From positions 14,214,501 through 14,278,500 of the forward strand of contig JAFFJZ010000009.1 in the NCBI GenBank assembly GCA_018340375.1: a DNA stretch of 64,000 nt, written 5' to 3'. A program made the position numbers and the translations under genes. The notes beneath the pieces are model-generated. The model worked only from the letters and a program-made list of their open reading frames with translations. It ran no database searches and was not told the origin of the DNA. Below are positions 34,992 to 47,120 of this stretch, one piece after another (the first letter of the stretch is position 1; each line of letters opens with the position of its first letter). This DNA comes from Gonatopus flavifemur. Lineage: Eukaryota > Arthropoda > Insecta > Hymenoptera > Dryinidae.

Positions 34992-35470
34992 GCTTATTGC
35001 ATGACATCTATGATCTATTTATTTCAACTTCCACTTCCCGCTACAACCATCTATTGCAAAACGGCGGAAGCAAAGTTATACACCTCATAATATTCAGAAA
35101 GCCTGAAACTTATTGCCTGCCATCCTTTATACCATCTCCAAATGATTCAGAAACATGTACCTGGAGAACTGCAGAATTTCAACCGTCCTGGTGAAAATAA
35201 AGCCTGGGGGTGCAACGAAAGCGTAAGCTAAAAGTCATTTAAGCGTAATAAGCGTAACGAAGAGTGATTTAGGCGTAATTTAAGAACGAATCGGAATATT
35301 TCCAGGCTTCATTCGTTCCGATAGCGACTTCCTCTACTTTTGGATTCTCACTGGTGCGTGGTTGTCATAACGTCAAACAGCTCTTGGAGAGTCTTCGGAT
35401 GCAGTACAGCTCACACAGGGGAGATCGAAATTATCATTATCTTCCAACATTGGAGCCCAGATTTTGATTC
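34992..35470. other. No gene seen; one CCTGGTGAAAATAAAGCC motif
   Basis: Short ORFs only. Around 35190-35280 a CCTGGTGAAAA terminus is followed by repeated AAGCGTAA words (GAAAGCGTAAGC, TAAGCGTAATAAGCGTAACG). Confidence 0.35.
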
Positions 35471-35935
35471 AGCACCCTGGAAAATCCCCAGAACCCGTGG
35501 TACATATAACAATATGATTTTGTTCATTAGAGCCAGAATCACTATATTCACGTATGCCATTTTGAATTCGCCATCTTGAATTCGTTTTTTGACATTTGAT
35601 TCGGATTCATCACCCTCGAAAACTCCTAGCCCCATGTTTCATAAGAATCCGTCCATAAATGCCAAAACGACTGAATTCACGTCCACCATCTTAGATCCAC
35701 CATCTTGAATTCGTTTTTCGACGTCAGATTCGAATTCCTCATCCTTCAAAACCACTAGGACCCATGTTCCATATAAATCTGCCCACAAATGCGAAATTGA
35801 CTTAATTTACGTCCGCCATGTTGGATCCGCCGTCTTCAATTCATTTTTCCATGTCAGTTTTGGATTCAGCACCCTCTAAAACCCTCTAGGACCCCTGTGC
35901 CATGAAAATCCGTGCATGTATGCCAGAATAACGAA
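35470..35935 (-). repeat. ~115-bp tandem repeat, 'AATTCAAGATGGCGGA' type
   Basis: Units contain (plus strand) CACCCT(C/G)(G/T)AAAA, CTAG(C/G)ACCCATGTT, AAATGC(C/G)A, and CGCCATCTTGAATTCGTTTTT. The complementary reading, AATTCAAGATGGCGGATCC, is the same core as in the array at 59.1-59.8 kb. About four diverged copies. Confidence 0.6.
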
Positions 35936-36617
35936 CGTGTAATCGCGGAGAAACCGAGCCATATATGAGCGATTCTTTTACAAACCGAACACCATTCTGA
36001 CCAACACATTTTTGATTGGGCTGAAATTTTTTTTACGGGTTCTACATTGAAACAACAAAGATACGTGTCCGAAGAATTTTTTTTTTTTTAGATATGGAGG
36101 GTTGGAAGTTTCAGATTTTCGTGATTTTTCCCTTGGAGACTAATTTTAAAAAATTCATAACTCCGGTCCTTTTGGAGCTAGATGAGACTTTTTTTCTTCA
36201 TTTTGAAGGTAAAGAAGTGAATTTTGAGAAAAAAATATTTTTTAAAAAATTTATGGGAAATTTCATATTGTTATAAACAATTGAAATTTAGCTCAATTTT
36301 TCTCGATGATTACCAGAATTTAAATGTTTTTAAATACAACCATCGTATTCTACGTTCAATTTTCTATAACAAACGTATTTCTAATCAATGGAGAAATTAT
36401 TATTACTGTCAGAGATATATTAATTTATCTAGCGCGGCCATTGAACTATATACCATATTGGAATGAGCGCTGGCACTGAAAAGTGGTGGTGGGGATAAGT
36501 AGAAAGAGAGGGTAACTCAAGGGGGATGAGGTCTCTCTCTCGCAAAATATTATTGGTTGATATTGAAAAAATGGCGGCTGTTTCGATGTACTACCTTTGC
36601 TGAATTTATCGTGCACA

Positions 36618-36620
<3 letters not shown>

Positions 36621-36651
<31 letters not shown>
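36621..36651. repeat. (TA)n microsatellite
   Basis: About 15 uninterrupted AT/TA dinucleotides, inside the non-coding 3' part of the P element. Confidence 0.95.
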
Positions 36652-36654
<3 letters not shown>

Positions 36655-38497
36655 TCATTTATCCCACAATAACCTATTCATGTCCAAATACAATAAATAA
36701 GTAATTGATTAATCATTATTCAGTGAAAAACCGTTATAATTATTTAGTTAGGTAAATTGTCATGTGTGATGAATGTAAAATTGAATGATAAATTTCTTTA
36801 GGAATCGGGACCTTATGAGAAGGTATAAAAAGTCATGAAATCGTTTTTGCCACTGTTATTTATTCATAATTATAATCTTTATGTACTGATTCCTATGGAA
36901 TTTTCGATTTTAATTTCAAATAAAATATTCGCATTCAAAAAAGATATCAGTAATATTTTTCTGGGGGAATTTGTAATTTTCCAAATTGAAATTGATAGTG
37001 GAATATAATATTCTTAGTGCACAGAAAAATTATATTAATTTGGACACTACATAAATTTGCCTTCTACCAAAATTAAATGAATGTATAAAAACAAAATTGA
37101 CGTAGCAAAGATTATATCATTGCAATTCAAAAACGTGCTTCTGATACGTATTTTAAATACATGCTATTTTGATGGATTCACGCTGACACTGACTTGATGG
37201 ACACTGTTGACAATTCCTTGGAATTTCATCAATTTTTCAAGTACATTAAATGTAGATGAAATTTCAAATTCTTGGTGATTGAATTGAGAATTCTACATGT
37301 AATTGAATTCTTAATTTCCCCTACGTTACATTACCCATATTAGTATAGTTTGGTAACTGAATTTTTATTCAGATGTAATTGAAGTTTCAATGAATTTTCC
37401 AATTACATCCGTGGAAATTGCTTCCTTCACATGTGATTCAATTCTGCTGCAGAAATTCATAACAGTGTGAATGTCATCGATTTAGCAATTAGTCAGTACA
37501 TTTATATTCTCTAGTCTTATTATATGAATATAAATATCAAGTACAATTCGTATTTGTACTCTCTGGTGTGAATACACTACCCAATTTTTCTGGTTCCGTC
37601 GGCATACAGTTTCATGATACTTTCGGACCAAATGTTGTTGATGAAAAATGTAGCAGTACAATACTTGAATAGATGCCTCCAGTTTTCATTTATGAAGCAC
37701 TGCAAAAAAAAAACATACATAATTGTCACAGGTCGCAGGGATCTGCATAGTTCTTCTTATGCATTTGTATGTTTCTGGTTCAAATTCAAATCAGACCTAT
37801 GAAAAAAGCAAAAAATAAGCAAAACAGCAACCAAAATATATGAAAAACAGACCAATCAAACAGAAAATTTCAAATAAAAGTACATGCAAGATATAATAGA
37901 ACGATATCAATAAATATTTATTGAAGAACATTCGGATGTTATATAAAGCAAAAATATCACAACTTGGTGCTATTAGTAAAAAAAGGAAACAAACAATTCT
38001 ATTCAGTACATTTCAATTGCACATTATGAAGTTTCGTGATGTAACAAAATCGAATAATAAAAAAATAAACATTTTTAGTTTCTTATACGAATGTTTGTAA
38101 TAAAATTAAGAAAATAATTTCAACAGTTCAAGTTTCAATTACACTAATGACTAAAGTATAGGAACTCTTTCAATCAACAATTTTATAAAATGAATCGAAA
38201 TTAAACAACTTTTCTTATATCAATACTTTCTAACATAAGTTTTAAAATTTAGAAATTCATAAAAATGAATAATTCCTGACACTACATAACAGAGATGTGA
38301 ACTATTAAAAAAATAATTTACGCAGTAATCTTTTAAAAAACTCCACTTGTCTATAAAAATACTCGTGCGAAAATTTTGTTCATTGGCAACTGAATTTTCA
38401 CATTTATTCTCTCAAAAATTTGGAGAAAATATGTAGAAATTTGACCCTCAATGAGGAAAATTTTCGTAACGATACATATGCATCTCAATAAGTAAAT

Positions 38498-41400
38498 TTA
38501 AATGTTATAAAACATAATTGTTTTATGCAATTTTTGTCGTTTGTTAATACGATTGCCCAACAACCGCTGCGTGTGAGTTTTAGCATGAGTGTAAGCACGA
38601 AGATCGACATATGCAGAAATTAAGATTTTAGTTAATTCAATTTCATGCAGGGCCTCCCCGGTGTTATCGAATAGAGGATGTTTTGGTTCAAATTTTATCA
38701 TATTTGAAGATAAACTTTTCTCGAGTACAATGCTAATATCATTCTCCTTGAAATGAGACGCATTCAACATATTTGAATGTAATTCTGCTTGGAAAGCTTT
38801 CTCTGCAAGAGTTATGATTTCAAATGCTGCATTGGATGGAAAATACAGCTTTCCCCGGTTAATAAATGTAGTAAATGATGAATATTTATTTATATTTGTG
38901 GCATGTTGCGCATTCGACTTTGATGTTATTAATAAATCTTTACAACTTTTACAAATTATTTTTGAAAATAATTTGTAGATGATGCTACCGGTTATGTAGT
39001 ATAAAATATTTTGTTGAACCTCACTAAGCTCAAGTCTATCTACTAAAGCGGATAAATCTTCCAACCAACGTTCATTTTCAACTTGATCTGATTTATTTTC
39101 ATCGTCCTGAATCATTCGTTTTGAAGAGCGAAATTGTAAGATACTTGACGATTCGTCATCGTCGCCTAAACAGTTCGCGTTGATGCTTGGTTTTACTCGG
39201 TTTTCGAATAACATCTGTCGGAGAGCCCATTTGAATTGTATGCAATTAGGGTTGTCGTTCCACCCTCCACGACTTCTAATGCAAGCAAAAGTCAATTCCA
39301 AATGATCTTGCGAACATTTATAAGATAAGAAATATCTCAACGGATCTTCCGGTTTACTCAATAAATCTAGCGATAAATGCTTTATACTACTAATATCTAT
39401 TAGAAAACCCAAAGCAAATGTTTTTCTTTCGTGATGAAAAATTGATTTACTTCCAATGTTTAATTCTTGAATGTGAGTTGAACTTTCGGCAAAAACAGAT
39501 TCAACGTACTGAAAATTTTGTAGAGTGATCGGTGATTTATATCCTGTACCAAATGAGCTTCTTGAATTCATTAAATCAAATAGTGTATCAAAAATTCTAA
39601 TGAATTCTGTAGTGGCTTCACTATTTGCAAATGCAGGAAAACCTTCTAATCTCAAATAATCGATCGCATCAGCTACACTATTACTAACGGTTTGAACAGC
39701 CAATCGAACATTCATTTTTTTATTGTGAAAACGCATGTGCTCTTCAGATAACTTATTTTTCAATTTTAAATCTTCTTTTTCTTGTAAAGAGTGTAAAGAT
39801 TTAACGTATTCGAACGATATATTCCCATTTGGAGAATTTATTTGGGTTTCAGCGAAAGCATTTCTTAGAAGTTTTATTAAATGACACGGATCAATAATGC
39901 AATGAATTCTAGTATCAGTGCAAGGATGGTTGAAAAAAGTTTTTAAATTATTCGAGTCGGTAGATGAAAAATTACAGCCAAGCAGTTCATAAGTTTTTAT
40001 ATTTGATTTTGTTCCATCACAAGTAATGGAACGGACTAGTACGCCTACCTCATGAAGTTTAATTATTGCGTGAGTGACTAGTTGTTTTTGAATAGCTGCT
40101 GATATCCCGTTAATGAAAAAATAACCGATGGGACATTTAAATTTAGTTGAATACGACACGGATTGGAAAACCAAAACTTCTTTCGCCAAATCTGTTCCTT
40201 TATATTCCAAAACATTGCCAAAATCAACAAAACCCCTATGCTTATCCGCATGTCTATCATAAACTACCTGCTGGCGGATGGACATTCCATCAAAAATTAG
40301 AGCCACTTCTCTCAAATATTTATATTTAGTAATGTTTTCTTTCAAATATTGAAAAACTTCTTCAATAAAACCAGTCTCACAATTATAAGTTGCCATCCAC
40401 CTGCGCAGAGTCGCACTATGAGGTAAATACAAAAAAGTGCGCAGATATTCGTATGCTTTAGGGCTATAAAAGTACATTGTTAAAGCAAATTCTTTTATGT
40501 CATCAGAATAACTCATGCGATTACTGGCGTTTTGATGATTTTTCACTTCATTTAGTAGAAGTTCTAATTTGGATGTAGAAAATTTTTCTTTCAAAGCTTG
40601 TTCTATATCTACGGTATAATTATAACCACTTACCACTTTGTTGTAAATTCGTTATTAGCTGATTGAAATGATTGATTTTCACTTCCTGTCGTTTTACCCG
40701 TTCTTGTAAGCCTTTTATTTTTTTCCTCAAGTCTTCTTGTACTATTTCAGGTGGACGTTTTGAACAAGTTTGTGTACTTGCTTCTACTTTAATACTTTTC
40801 TCCTTTGTCATGATGTCCCCATCTATGCTCATATTCTCCTTGTCTAAATCGATATTTCCTTGTTTCTGAAGTAATTATAGACTCATATATTATTCTTGTT
40901 ATTACTATTTGTTGAATCATTTTCATAAGTAATGAAAAATTTTATTCATGTAGAATGCGTGTAAATATATTTTCAAAACACATATAATATGCAGTCGCCA
41001 CACTGAAAAAAATTCTTCCTGTATTTTTACCATGTTCAGTGTGAGGATAAAAATCATCTACTTGCAACATAGATCATTCACTAAAAAAAATTTCAACTCT
41101 CTAAATCCAACGTAGGGAACGTATAAAAGCTTTTATAACAAAATTTGTAATTTCTACCCAAGTCTGCGATATGTTCATGACAAACGTAAGGAACTTTGTT
41201 ATCTACATCGAGTCTATGTGAAAGTCCTACGCTGAACATAAAATATATGTCATCTGTGAATGCTTAGTTATAATTGTTGAATCAATTCAAGCATCCAAAC
41301 ACAATTTGACTAACTTGAACATGCAACTGCCCTACAATCAGTGCGATGATATTACAGCAGTAATTGTGATTATACAATATGAGTTTGTAAATTAATTTGA

Positions 41401-41816
41401 TATATTTCACAGTGCGGATAATATTGATATTCAAGAACATACTTGTAACTGTTGCTGATCAGTTTGTGTATTAAAGTTGAATATTGTAGGGATAACATAA
41501 GATTTCAATCTCTTACAAGCAGTAGATGACGGCGAATAATCCTCTGGCTTGAAATGCAAACTGCATATAACAGACGTCTTACTTGGAACTTGCTTTATCA
41601 AATTGCAAGGTATCGCATTGACCCATTGATCGAAAAGTGGATTAGTTATAAGTGGGAATCTAAAAAAAATAAATTGTAATCAATAAAGGATCTTACAATA
41701 CTCTTGATTTTATGAAAAAAAAAACAATACATATATATTACTTACCGATGAAAAACGATATTGCTATTGGGTTGCCATTCAGATTTACAATTGCTAATTA
41801 AACAGTATTTCACCAT
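38498..41816 (-). CDS. P-element transposase (THAP9-like), four exons, 861 aa
   Basis: Exons on the minus strand are 41816-41746, 41659-41443, 40865-40634 and 40563-38498; all introns are GT-AG and phases agree. The product begins with a THAP zinc finger: C5 and C10 in MVKYCLISNC, W36, C56 and H59 in ICSLHF, and a VIPTIF end at about residue 80. A charged coiled coil (KKIKGLQERVKRQEVKINHF) follows at about 130-170. The catalytic and GTP-binding body includes the domain entry YFYSPKAYEYLR, candidate acids D265 (LIFDGMSI) and D356 (ITCDGTKSN), and DPCHLIKLLRNAF. No stop or frameshift is visible. Length is near that of Drosophila P (751) and human THAP9 (903). It should cut and paste the surrounding element; activity is untested. 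Confidence 0.9.
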
Positions 41817-42439
41817 CGTGGTTCATAAAAATTGAATAAAAATTAAATATGATACAACTGGGTTTATGTCCATTCCCTTACGAGTATTCAGGATCCACAA
41901 TTTCAATCATTTATGGAGAATTGGATTACACCATATCTTATTTCAGGATCCACTATAACCCACGAGGTTATGTTGTTAAAACAGGTTCAAAGTTGCATGT
42001 TTTTGGAAATGAATTTACAAAATAAAAAGGGAGATCATCCCCCGTGAGTTACCCTCTCTTTCTACTTATCCCCACCACTAGTTTTAAATGCCAGCGCTCA
42101 TTCCAGTATGGTATATAGTTCAATGAGCGCGGCACGTTGTCTCGGCGAGTGGGTACGTCTGCACGCCTCTTCTTTTCACCCCACATCGTTTTTCTCAATA
42201 ACAGTAATGATTATTCAACTGTCAGTATAAATCATTATTATTATCATCATTGTAAATTATTATTATGAATCATTATTACCGCTGAAAAGTCAAAAGTTTC
42301 GTTTCCATTTCTGAATGCTTACATCATAATACCATTGCTGTTCATCTCTTTCGAAGACTAGTGGAGTTTATAAAAACAAATTTGAAAGGTGTTGATAAAA
42401 TGATATATTTTTTGGACAGTGCAAGCGCATAGTATAGCA

Positions 42440-42846
42440 ATAGAAAGAATTTTATCAATATAACCCATCATTCACAAGAATTTGGATTAGCAGCCGAATG
42501 GCATTTTTTCCCCACGTCATATGGCAAGGGACCATGTGATGGAATAGGTGGGACTTTGAAACGACTTGCTGCTAGAGCAAGTCTTCAAAGGATAAATGAT
42601 CCTATCCGAACCCCACATGAATTATTCACTTGGGCAACAGGGGCTTTGGATAGCATAACGTGTTGTTATTCAACGAACGACGATTATGAAAAAGGAGAAG
42701 AAATATTGTCTGACCGTTCCCAGAAAGCTGTAACGATGAAAGGTACTCTACAGTTGCATTGCATGATTCCAATCTCTCCTCAGAGACTGGTAGCTAAGCA
42801 ATTTTCATTAGATACCAAGAAAACAATTGTAAAAATTTTCAAATAA
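42440..42846 (+). pseudogene. C-terminal remnant of an unclassified transposase-like protein
   Basis: An open reading extends upstream of the first ATG at 42556 (…QEFGLAAEWHFFPTSYGKGPCDGIGG-TLKRLAARASLQR…) and stops at 42844-42846. The GK(G)PCDG(I/V)GG-KRLAA pattern is one I associate with uncharacterised, repeated ORFs in insect and cnidarian genomes, probably transposon-encoded. I cannot name the superfamily. It is the only coding piece inside the long-TIR element, so it is likely the end of that element's own gene. Confidence 0.45.
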
Positions 42847-43610
42847 ACATTCAGATGTTTACAATAAAATGGCACTAGAAAGACTGTACATAAGAATAAG
42901 ATACGCATTAGACATTAATGAATGAGAGTGATGTTGCAAAAAAACAATAAATATATTTTTTCATTTACTAACATGTTATTATTTTATTCAATCATTAATA
43001 AAGTCCCGTTTGATGATGATAATAAATCATATTAATGGTCAAATAATCATGACTGTTATTGAGAAAAACGATGTGGGGTGAAAAAAAGAGGCGTGCAGAC
43101 GTACCCACTCGCTGAAACAACGTGCCGCGCTAGAAAAATGTATTTATCTCCGACAGTAATAATAATTTCTCCATTGATTAGAAATACGTTTTTCATAGAA
43201 AATTGAACGTAGAATACGATGGTTGTATTTGAAAAAATTTTAATTTTGGTAATCATCGAGAAAAATTGAGTTGAACATTTCATAATTGTTCATAACAATA
43301 TGAAATTTTCCATAAATTTTTTTGAGAATATTTTTTTCTCAAAATTCACTTCTTTACCTTCAAAATGAAGAAAAAAAGTCTCATCTAGCTCCAAAAGTAC
43401 CGGAGTTATGGATTTTCTAAAATTAGTCTCCAAGGCAAAAATCACGAAAATCTGAAACTTTCAACCCTGCATATCTCAAAGAAAAATTCTTCGGACACGT
43501 ATCTTCTTCTTTTCGATGTAGAATCCGTGAAAAAAGTTTCAGCCAAATGAAAAATGTGTCGGTCAGATTTTGTCCGAATCCTTCCGGTTTGTGGAAGAAT
43601 TCCCCGTATA

Positions 43611-44703
43611 CAGGGTGGTCCATTTGAAGTGATACAGTCGAATATCTCGGAAACTAGTGGAGATGGAAAAAAATGTTCCAGATAAAAAGTTTAGGGTTCT
43701 AAGGGGGAAGTATGATGCTGACCTTGAAAAATCCCTCAGAGGTCATTTTGAAGGTCATTTAGGGGTCAAGATGGTTTTTTTGAATGGGACTCCCATTTTT
43801 TTATCACGGCACGGGAAAGCTGGTTTCAAACCCTTCACGAAACAATGGTCATGGACCCCTCACCGCCCATTGGGGTGCAAGGTATGGACCGTCGAAGTTA
43901 TTGATGAACTACTCTGAACGCTAACCAGGAACAACGACGTGGACGTGGTAGTTTTCTGTTCCCTCCGGAGTGCTTGATTATTGTGAGTCCCCTTGCCTCT
44001 CACATGTAGGGTTCCAAAATTTGGAAGTTTTTTTGTCGATGAGGAAGGACATGATCGATCGCACCCGCACTGTTTGTGTCAACATACCAGGATTATGTAT
44101 CCAGGCAGAGGGGGGTGATTTCAGTAGACCTCCGTTGTCCCGAAGGCCCGTTAGCCCGAAATTTGCTTATTGATTGAAAACAAGTAGTTTTTAGGGAAAT
44201 TACTGGAAAATACTAGTTTCCAACTAATGAGAAAAATTCGGGCTAACAGACCTTCAGGACGACGGAGGTCTACCGTAATTTCGAGCAATTATTGCTCGAA
44301 AGCACCCCTCATGTGAGAGGCAAGGGGACTCACGATAATCAAGCACTCCGGAGGGAACAGAAAACTACCACGTCCACGTCGTTGTTCCTGGGTAGCGCTG
44401 AGAGTGGTTCATCAATAACTTCGACGGTCCATCCCTCGCACCCCAATGGGCGGGAAGGGGTCCATGACCAGTGTTTCGTCAAGGGTTTGAAACCAGCTTT
44501 CCCATGCCTGGTGAAAAAATGGGAATTCCATTTGAAAAACCATCTTTATCCCTAAACGACCTTCAAAATGACCTTTAAGGGATTTTCCAAGGTCAGCATC
44601 ATACTTTCCCCTTGGAACCCTAAACTTTTTATCTGGAACATTTGTTCCCATCTCCACTAGTTTCCGAGATATTTGACTGTATCACTTCAAATGGACCACC
44701 CTG
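43611..44703. mobile_element. 1.09 kb foldback MITE with CAGGGTGGTCCATTT ends
   Basis: TA flanks both ends (43609-43610, 44704-44705). The arms 43611-44163 and about 44225-44703 are inverted copies along their whole length (for example GGACTCACGATAATCAAGC, AACGACGTGGACGTGGTAG), separated by about 60 bp. The terminal CAGGGTGGTCCATTTGAAGTG matches CAGGGTGGGGCATTTAAAGTG of the DD41D transposon at most positions. No functional ORF; the ones present are arm shadows. Confidence 0.85.
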
Positions 44704-44705
44704 TA

Positions 44706-45110
44706 TATGTATATAACGGACAAAATTTTCTCCGAAATCACCTATTTCTTGAGGAAAAAATCTCAAAAAAAAATAGAAGGACTTGTTCGATTCCAATAAA
44801 AATCAAATGATTCTTGAGGAAGGGTTCGAAGAAGGTCCTCTATGAATTTCATCCAATTCGGTCCACTCGGTCCAGAGTTATCCCAAATACAGACAGACAG
44901 ACATACAGACAACCCCACGGATTATCAATCAGTATTGCATGAAATGAAAAACTATCCAACTTTCGATTGGATTACTCAAATATTTCAGAAGATACAATCA
45001 GAGCGTACGATAGCGGGTGCAATAGGCACTCCGTGCTGGTATATCACGTATACCGATGAGTGCCTTCAAAGGAGGAAGGGTGGTAATATTCATTCAAAAA
45101 TCTGTGAAAT
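44706..45110. other. Possible 5' part of LINE or unique sequence
   Basis: Contains a CAGACAGACAGACATACAGACA tract at 44890-44910. A 90-codon ORF (44842-45114) lacks recognisable domains, though a CWYITYTDECL-like stretch precedes the endonuclease fragment. Confidence 0.3.
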
Positions 45111-45119
45111 TTGATGTTA

Positions 45120-46534
45120 TAGATGCTAATATGTAAGATAGAATCACAAATAAGATTGGAATGATAGGGATTAAACTTGGATGTGATAACTTACCTATAT
45201 ACTTACTCAATTGCTATAGACCTCCGCATAGTGACGTAGACACTAATACGTGGATGAAAATTTTCGAAATTTTTGGAAGTAAGGAGAATTCGATCTGCGT
45301 AGGAGATTTGAACGCACATAGCAGACTATGGAACTGTTATTGTAATGATACCCAAGGTGAGAGACTTCTAGAGGCCATTGAGGAATGTGATATGTGTATC
45401 GTTAACACGGACGATAAATCTCCCTGGGGAGTCAAGGTTGCAGGGAGAACCTGGACTCGATTTTAGTTTCTGAGCAGCTTCTTAGCATGACCAAGTAAAA
45501 GCAAATTGAGTATTCCTGGGAATCTGATCATTTCCTTCTTGAGGTAAAATCGGGTATCAATAGAACATATTATTGTACAATTACAAATCGGAAATCTAGC
45601 AAAAAAACTCACTGGGAAAGATATGACTCGCTCCTAGACGAACAAAAATACAAACTTGATCAGAGCAATGGGTACCGGTACAAAGACTTATAATAAATGT
45701 AGAAACAGACTCTGAAAATTAATTGGATGGAGAAATTAGTTTGTGGGAATTAGATAGGACTATAAACAACATTAGAAATACAAAATCGGCACCCAGAGCC
45801 GACGGTATTGAATATTAGATGATCAGAAGACTGCCAGAAGAATATAGAATATATTTATTAGAAGTATTCAATGATATATTCCAAAAAGGTCATTACATTA
45901 ACGAGTGGTTAGAAGACCAAATAAATTCCATTGACAAACCAGGCAAAGAAAAAGTAAGACCTATATCGTTACCTTTGTGTGTAGGTAAAATTATGGAGAG
46001 AATGATGGGATTCATTTTTGGGTAGAAAAATTTGGTATCATCAATAGTGATCACAATGGTTTTCGAGAAGGGGGAGGTTGTCTGGACAACCTGAGCAAAC
46101 TAAAAATGGATATAGAAATAGCAAATCTACAGGGGGGAAAGACATTAGCGGCTTTCTTAGATGTCAGCTCGGCATACGATAATGAACTCTATGACGTTCT
46201 TATTGATAAGTTAATAGAACTAAATTGCCCTAAGAAAATAATAAGATATATTGAAATGTGAATGTACAACAGGCAGATCAGATTTCTGTTAGGAGGAGGA
46301 AAAAGCGCTCATCAAACTACATAGGAATGGGATGTGCCGCAGGGCGCAGTTATAAGCCCCATACTTTATACGATCTATACCAAAGATATTATGGAGAATA
46401 TTGATAATAGAGTTACATCAGTAATTTTCGCTGATGACATGGGTATATACACATCTAGTCTAGATTCCCAAAGGAACTGTGATTGTGAAATAGACAGTAT
46501 TCTGAACCCTGGTGAAAATGCAAGCGGATCATAA
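45120..46534 (+). pseudogene. Broken non-LTR retrotransposon (endonuclease + reverse transcriptase)
   Basis: Three ORF pieces in shifting frames follow the order of a LINE ORF2. First is an AP-endonuclease segment (LLNCYRPPHSD…CVGDLNAHSRLWN…GERLLEAIEECDM, 45161-45466). Next is the RT entry region (NDIFQKGHYINEW…KEKVRPISLPLCVGKIMERM, 45819-46025). Last is the RT palm (PQGAVISPILYTIYTKDIME…VIFADDMGIYTSS, 46334-46534). Stops and frameshifts separate them. The copy stops abruptly near a CCCTGGTGAAAA motif at 46508-46519. The endonuclease and RT style fits the Jockey/I/R1 group, a tentative placement. It is unrelated in frame and strand to the LINE at 20.4-21.5 kb. Confidence 0.85.
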
Positions 46535-46609
46535 GAGTTGTGACGTGATCGTCTATTAGTCCACGATGCAAGGATAACAGCCGTCATAGGACAGACTGGT
46601 ATCCCCAGC

Positions 46610-47120
46610 TCAAACGCGGGACCTGGGTGAAGGTGGCATCGTAGCCATCCATTTAACCTGCAAAGGATAAATCTTTGTAGTATGCGTTACAATAATACAA
46701 TTGAAACGATACTTCTTACCTCGGAGCATTGCGAAAGCAATGCTGTTGATGAGTGTTCCCTCGATGGTACCGGTAAACAGTATATAGACATGGTATCACA
46801 TCCACCGTAACCTTCATCAATATCTGTAAATAAGATAGGAAGAATTAGAATTTTTGAGGAAAATAATATTTAATGTACGGATACCTGTGTTACCTGGAAG
46901 TCGACACTGCATACCTGTAAAGGAGAAATAGTATGTAAGTAATATATCGTAAATTTGCAAAGAAACATAGTGGAGTAAGTGAAAGATATAGTATTTAGTA
47001 TGAATGAAAGAATTTACCTGTTTGATAACCCCAAAAGCGTAGTCCGTCGTAGGCTCGGAAACAAGAATCACGACACGGAAAACACATAAGCGACACTCGC
47101 GTCATGTTTTTGAACATCAT
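46610..47120 (-). CDS. Tentative small cysteine-rich spliced gene (94 aa)
   Basis: On the minus strand four exons can be joined: 47120-47018, 46914-46885 (30 nt), 46823-46720 and 46657-46610. Every intron begins GTAA or GTAT and ends in a (T)TACAG or TTGCAG acceptor, and all phases match. The product would contain at least eight cysteines (CFPCRDSC, GMQCRLPG, GGCDTMS, IYCLPVP, SQCSE). No family is recognised. Upstream in another frame, an ATG near 47212 with a good context (CAAGATGGCC) opens a signal-peptide-like MAASIFVFTICHLAMQIAL, so the true N-terminus may lie there with a frameshift or extra intron. It could be chance or a pseudogene. Confidence 0.3.

Larger units (their letters stand above)
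36431..42133 (-). mobile_element. Complete P element (5687 bp) with TIRs and 8-bp target duplication
   Basis: The element (36439-42125) begins CATTGAACTATATACCATA, and its right end is the inverted copy with one mismatch in the first 38 bp. Similarity continues to about 95 bp through a block containing GATAAGTAGAAAGAGAGGGT. The octamer AGCGCGGC occurs immediately outside both ends (36431-36438 and 42126-42133), the 8-bp duplication expected for P. Inside are one four-exon transposase gene on the minus strand and about 2 kb of non-coding 3' sequence (36540-38497), including a (TA)n tract. Confidence 0.92.
35966..43592. mobile_element. Long-TIR element interrupted by a P element
   Basis: The left arm (about 35966-36438, continuing after the P insertion at 42134-42225) is the inverted copy of 43035-43592. 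Matching words include AAGATACGTGTCCGAAGAATT, TCTCATCTAGCTCCAAAAG, GTACCCACTCG and GAGAAAAACGATGTGGGGTG. The arms are thus about 560 bp. Subtracting the 5.7 kb P element leaves roughly 1.9 kb. The ~800-bp centre holds a transposon-type coding remnant (42440-42846). The outer ends are not sharply defined, and a MITE lies directly beside the right end. Superfamily not assigned. Confidence 0.7.

Noticed and set aside
44292..44657. ORFs resembling each other at 43657-43917 and 44657-44412
   Set aside because: They are the two mirrored arms of the foldback MITE read in the same sense; no transposase motif.
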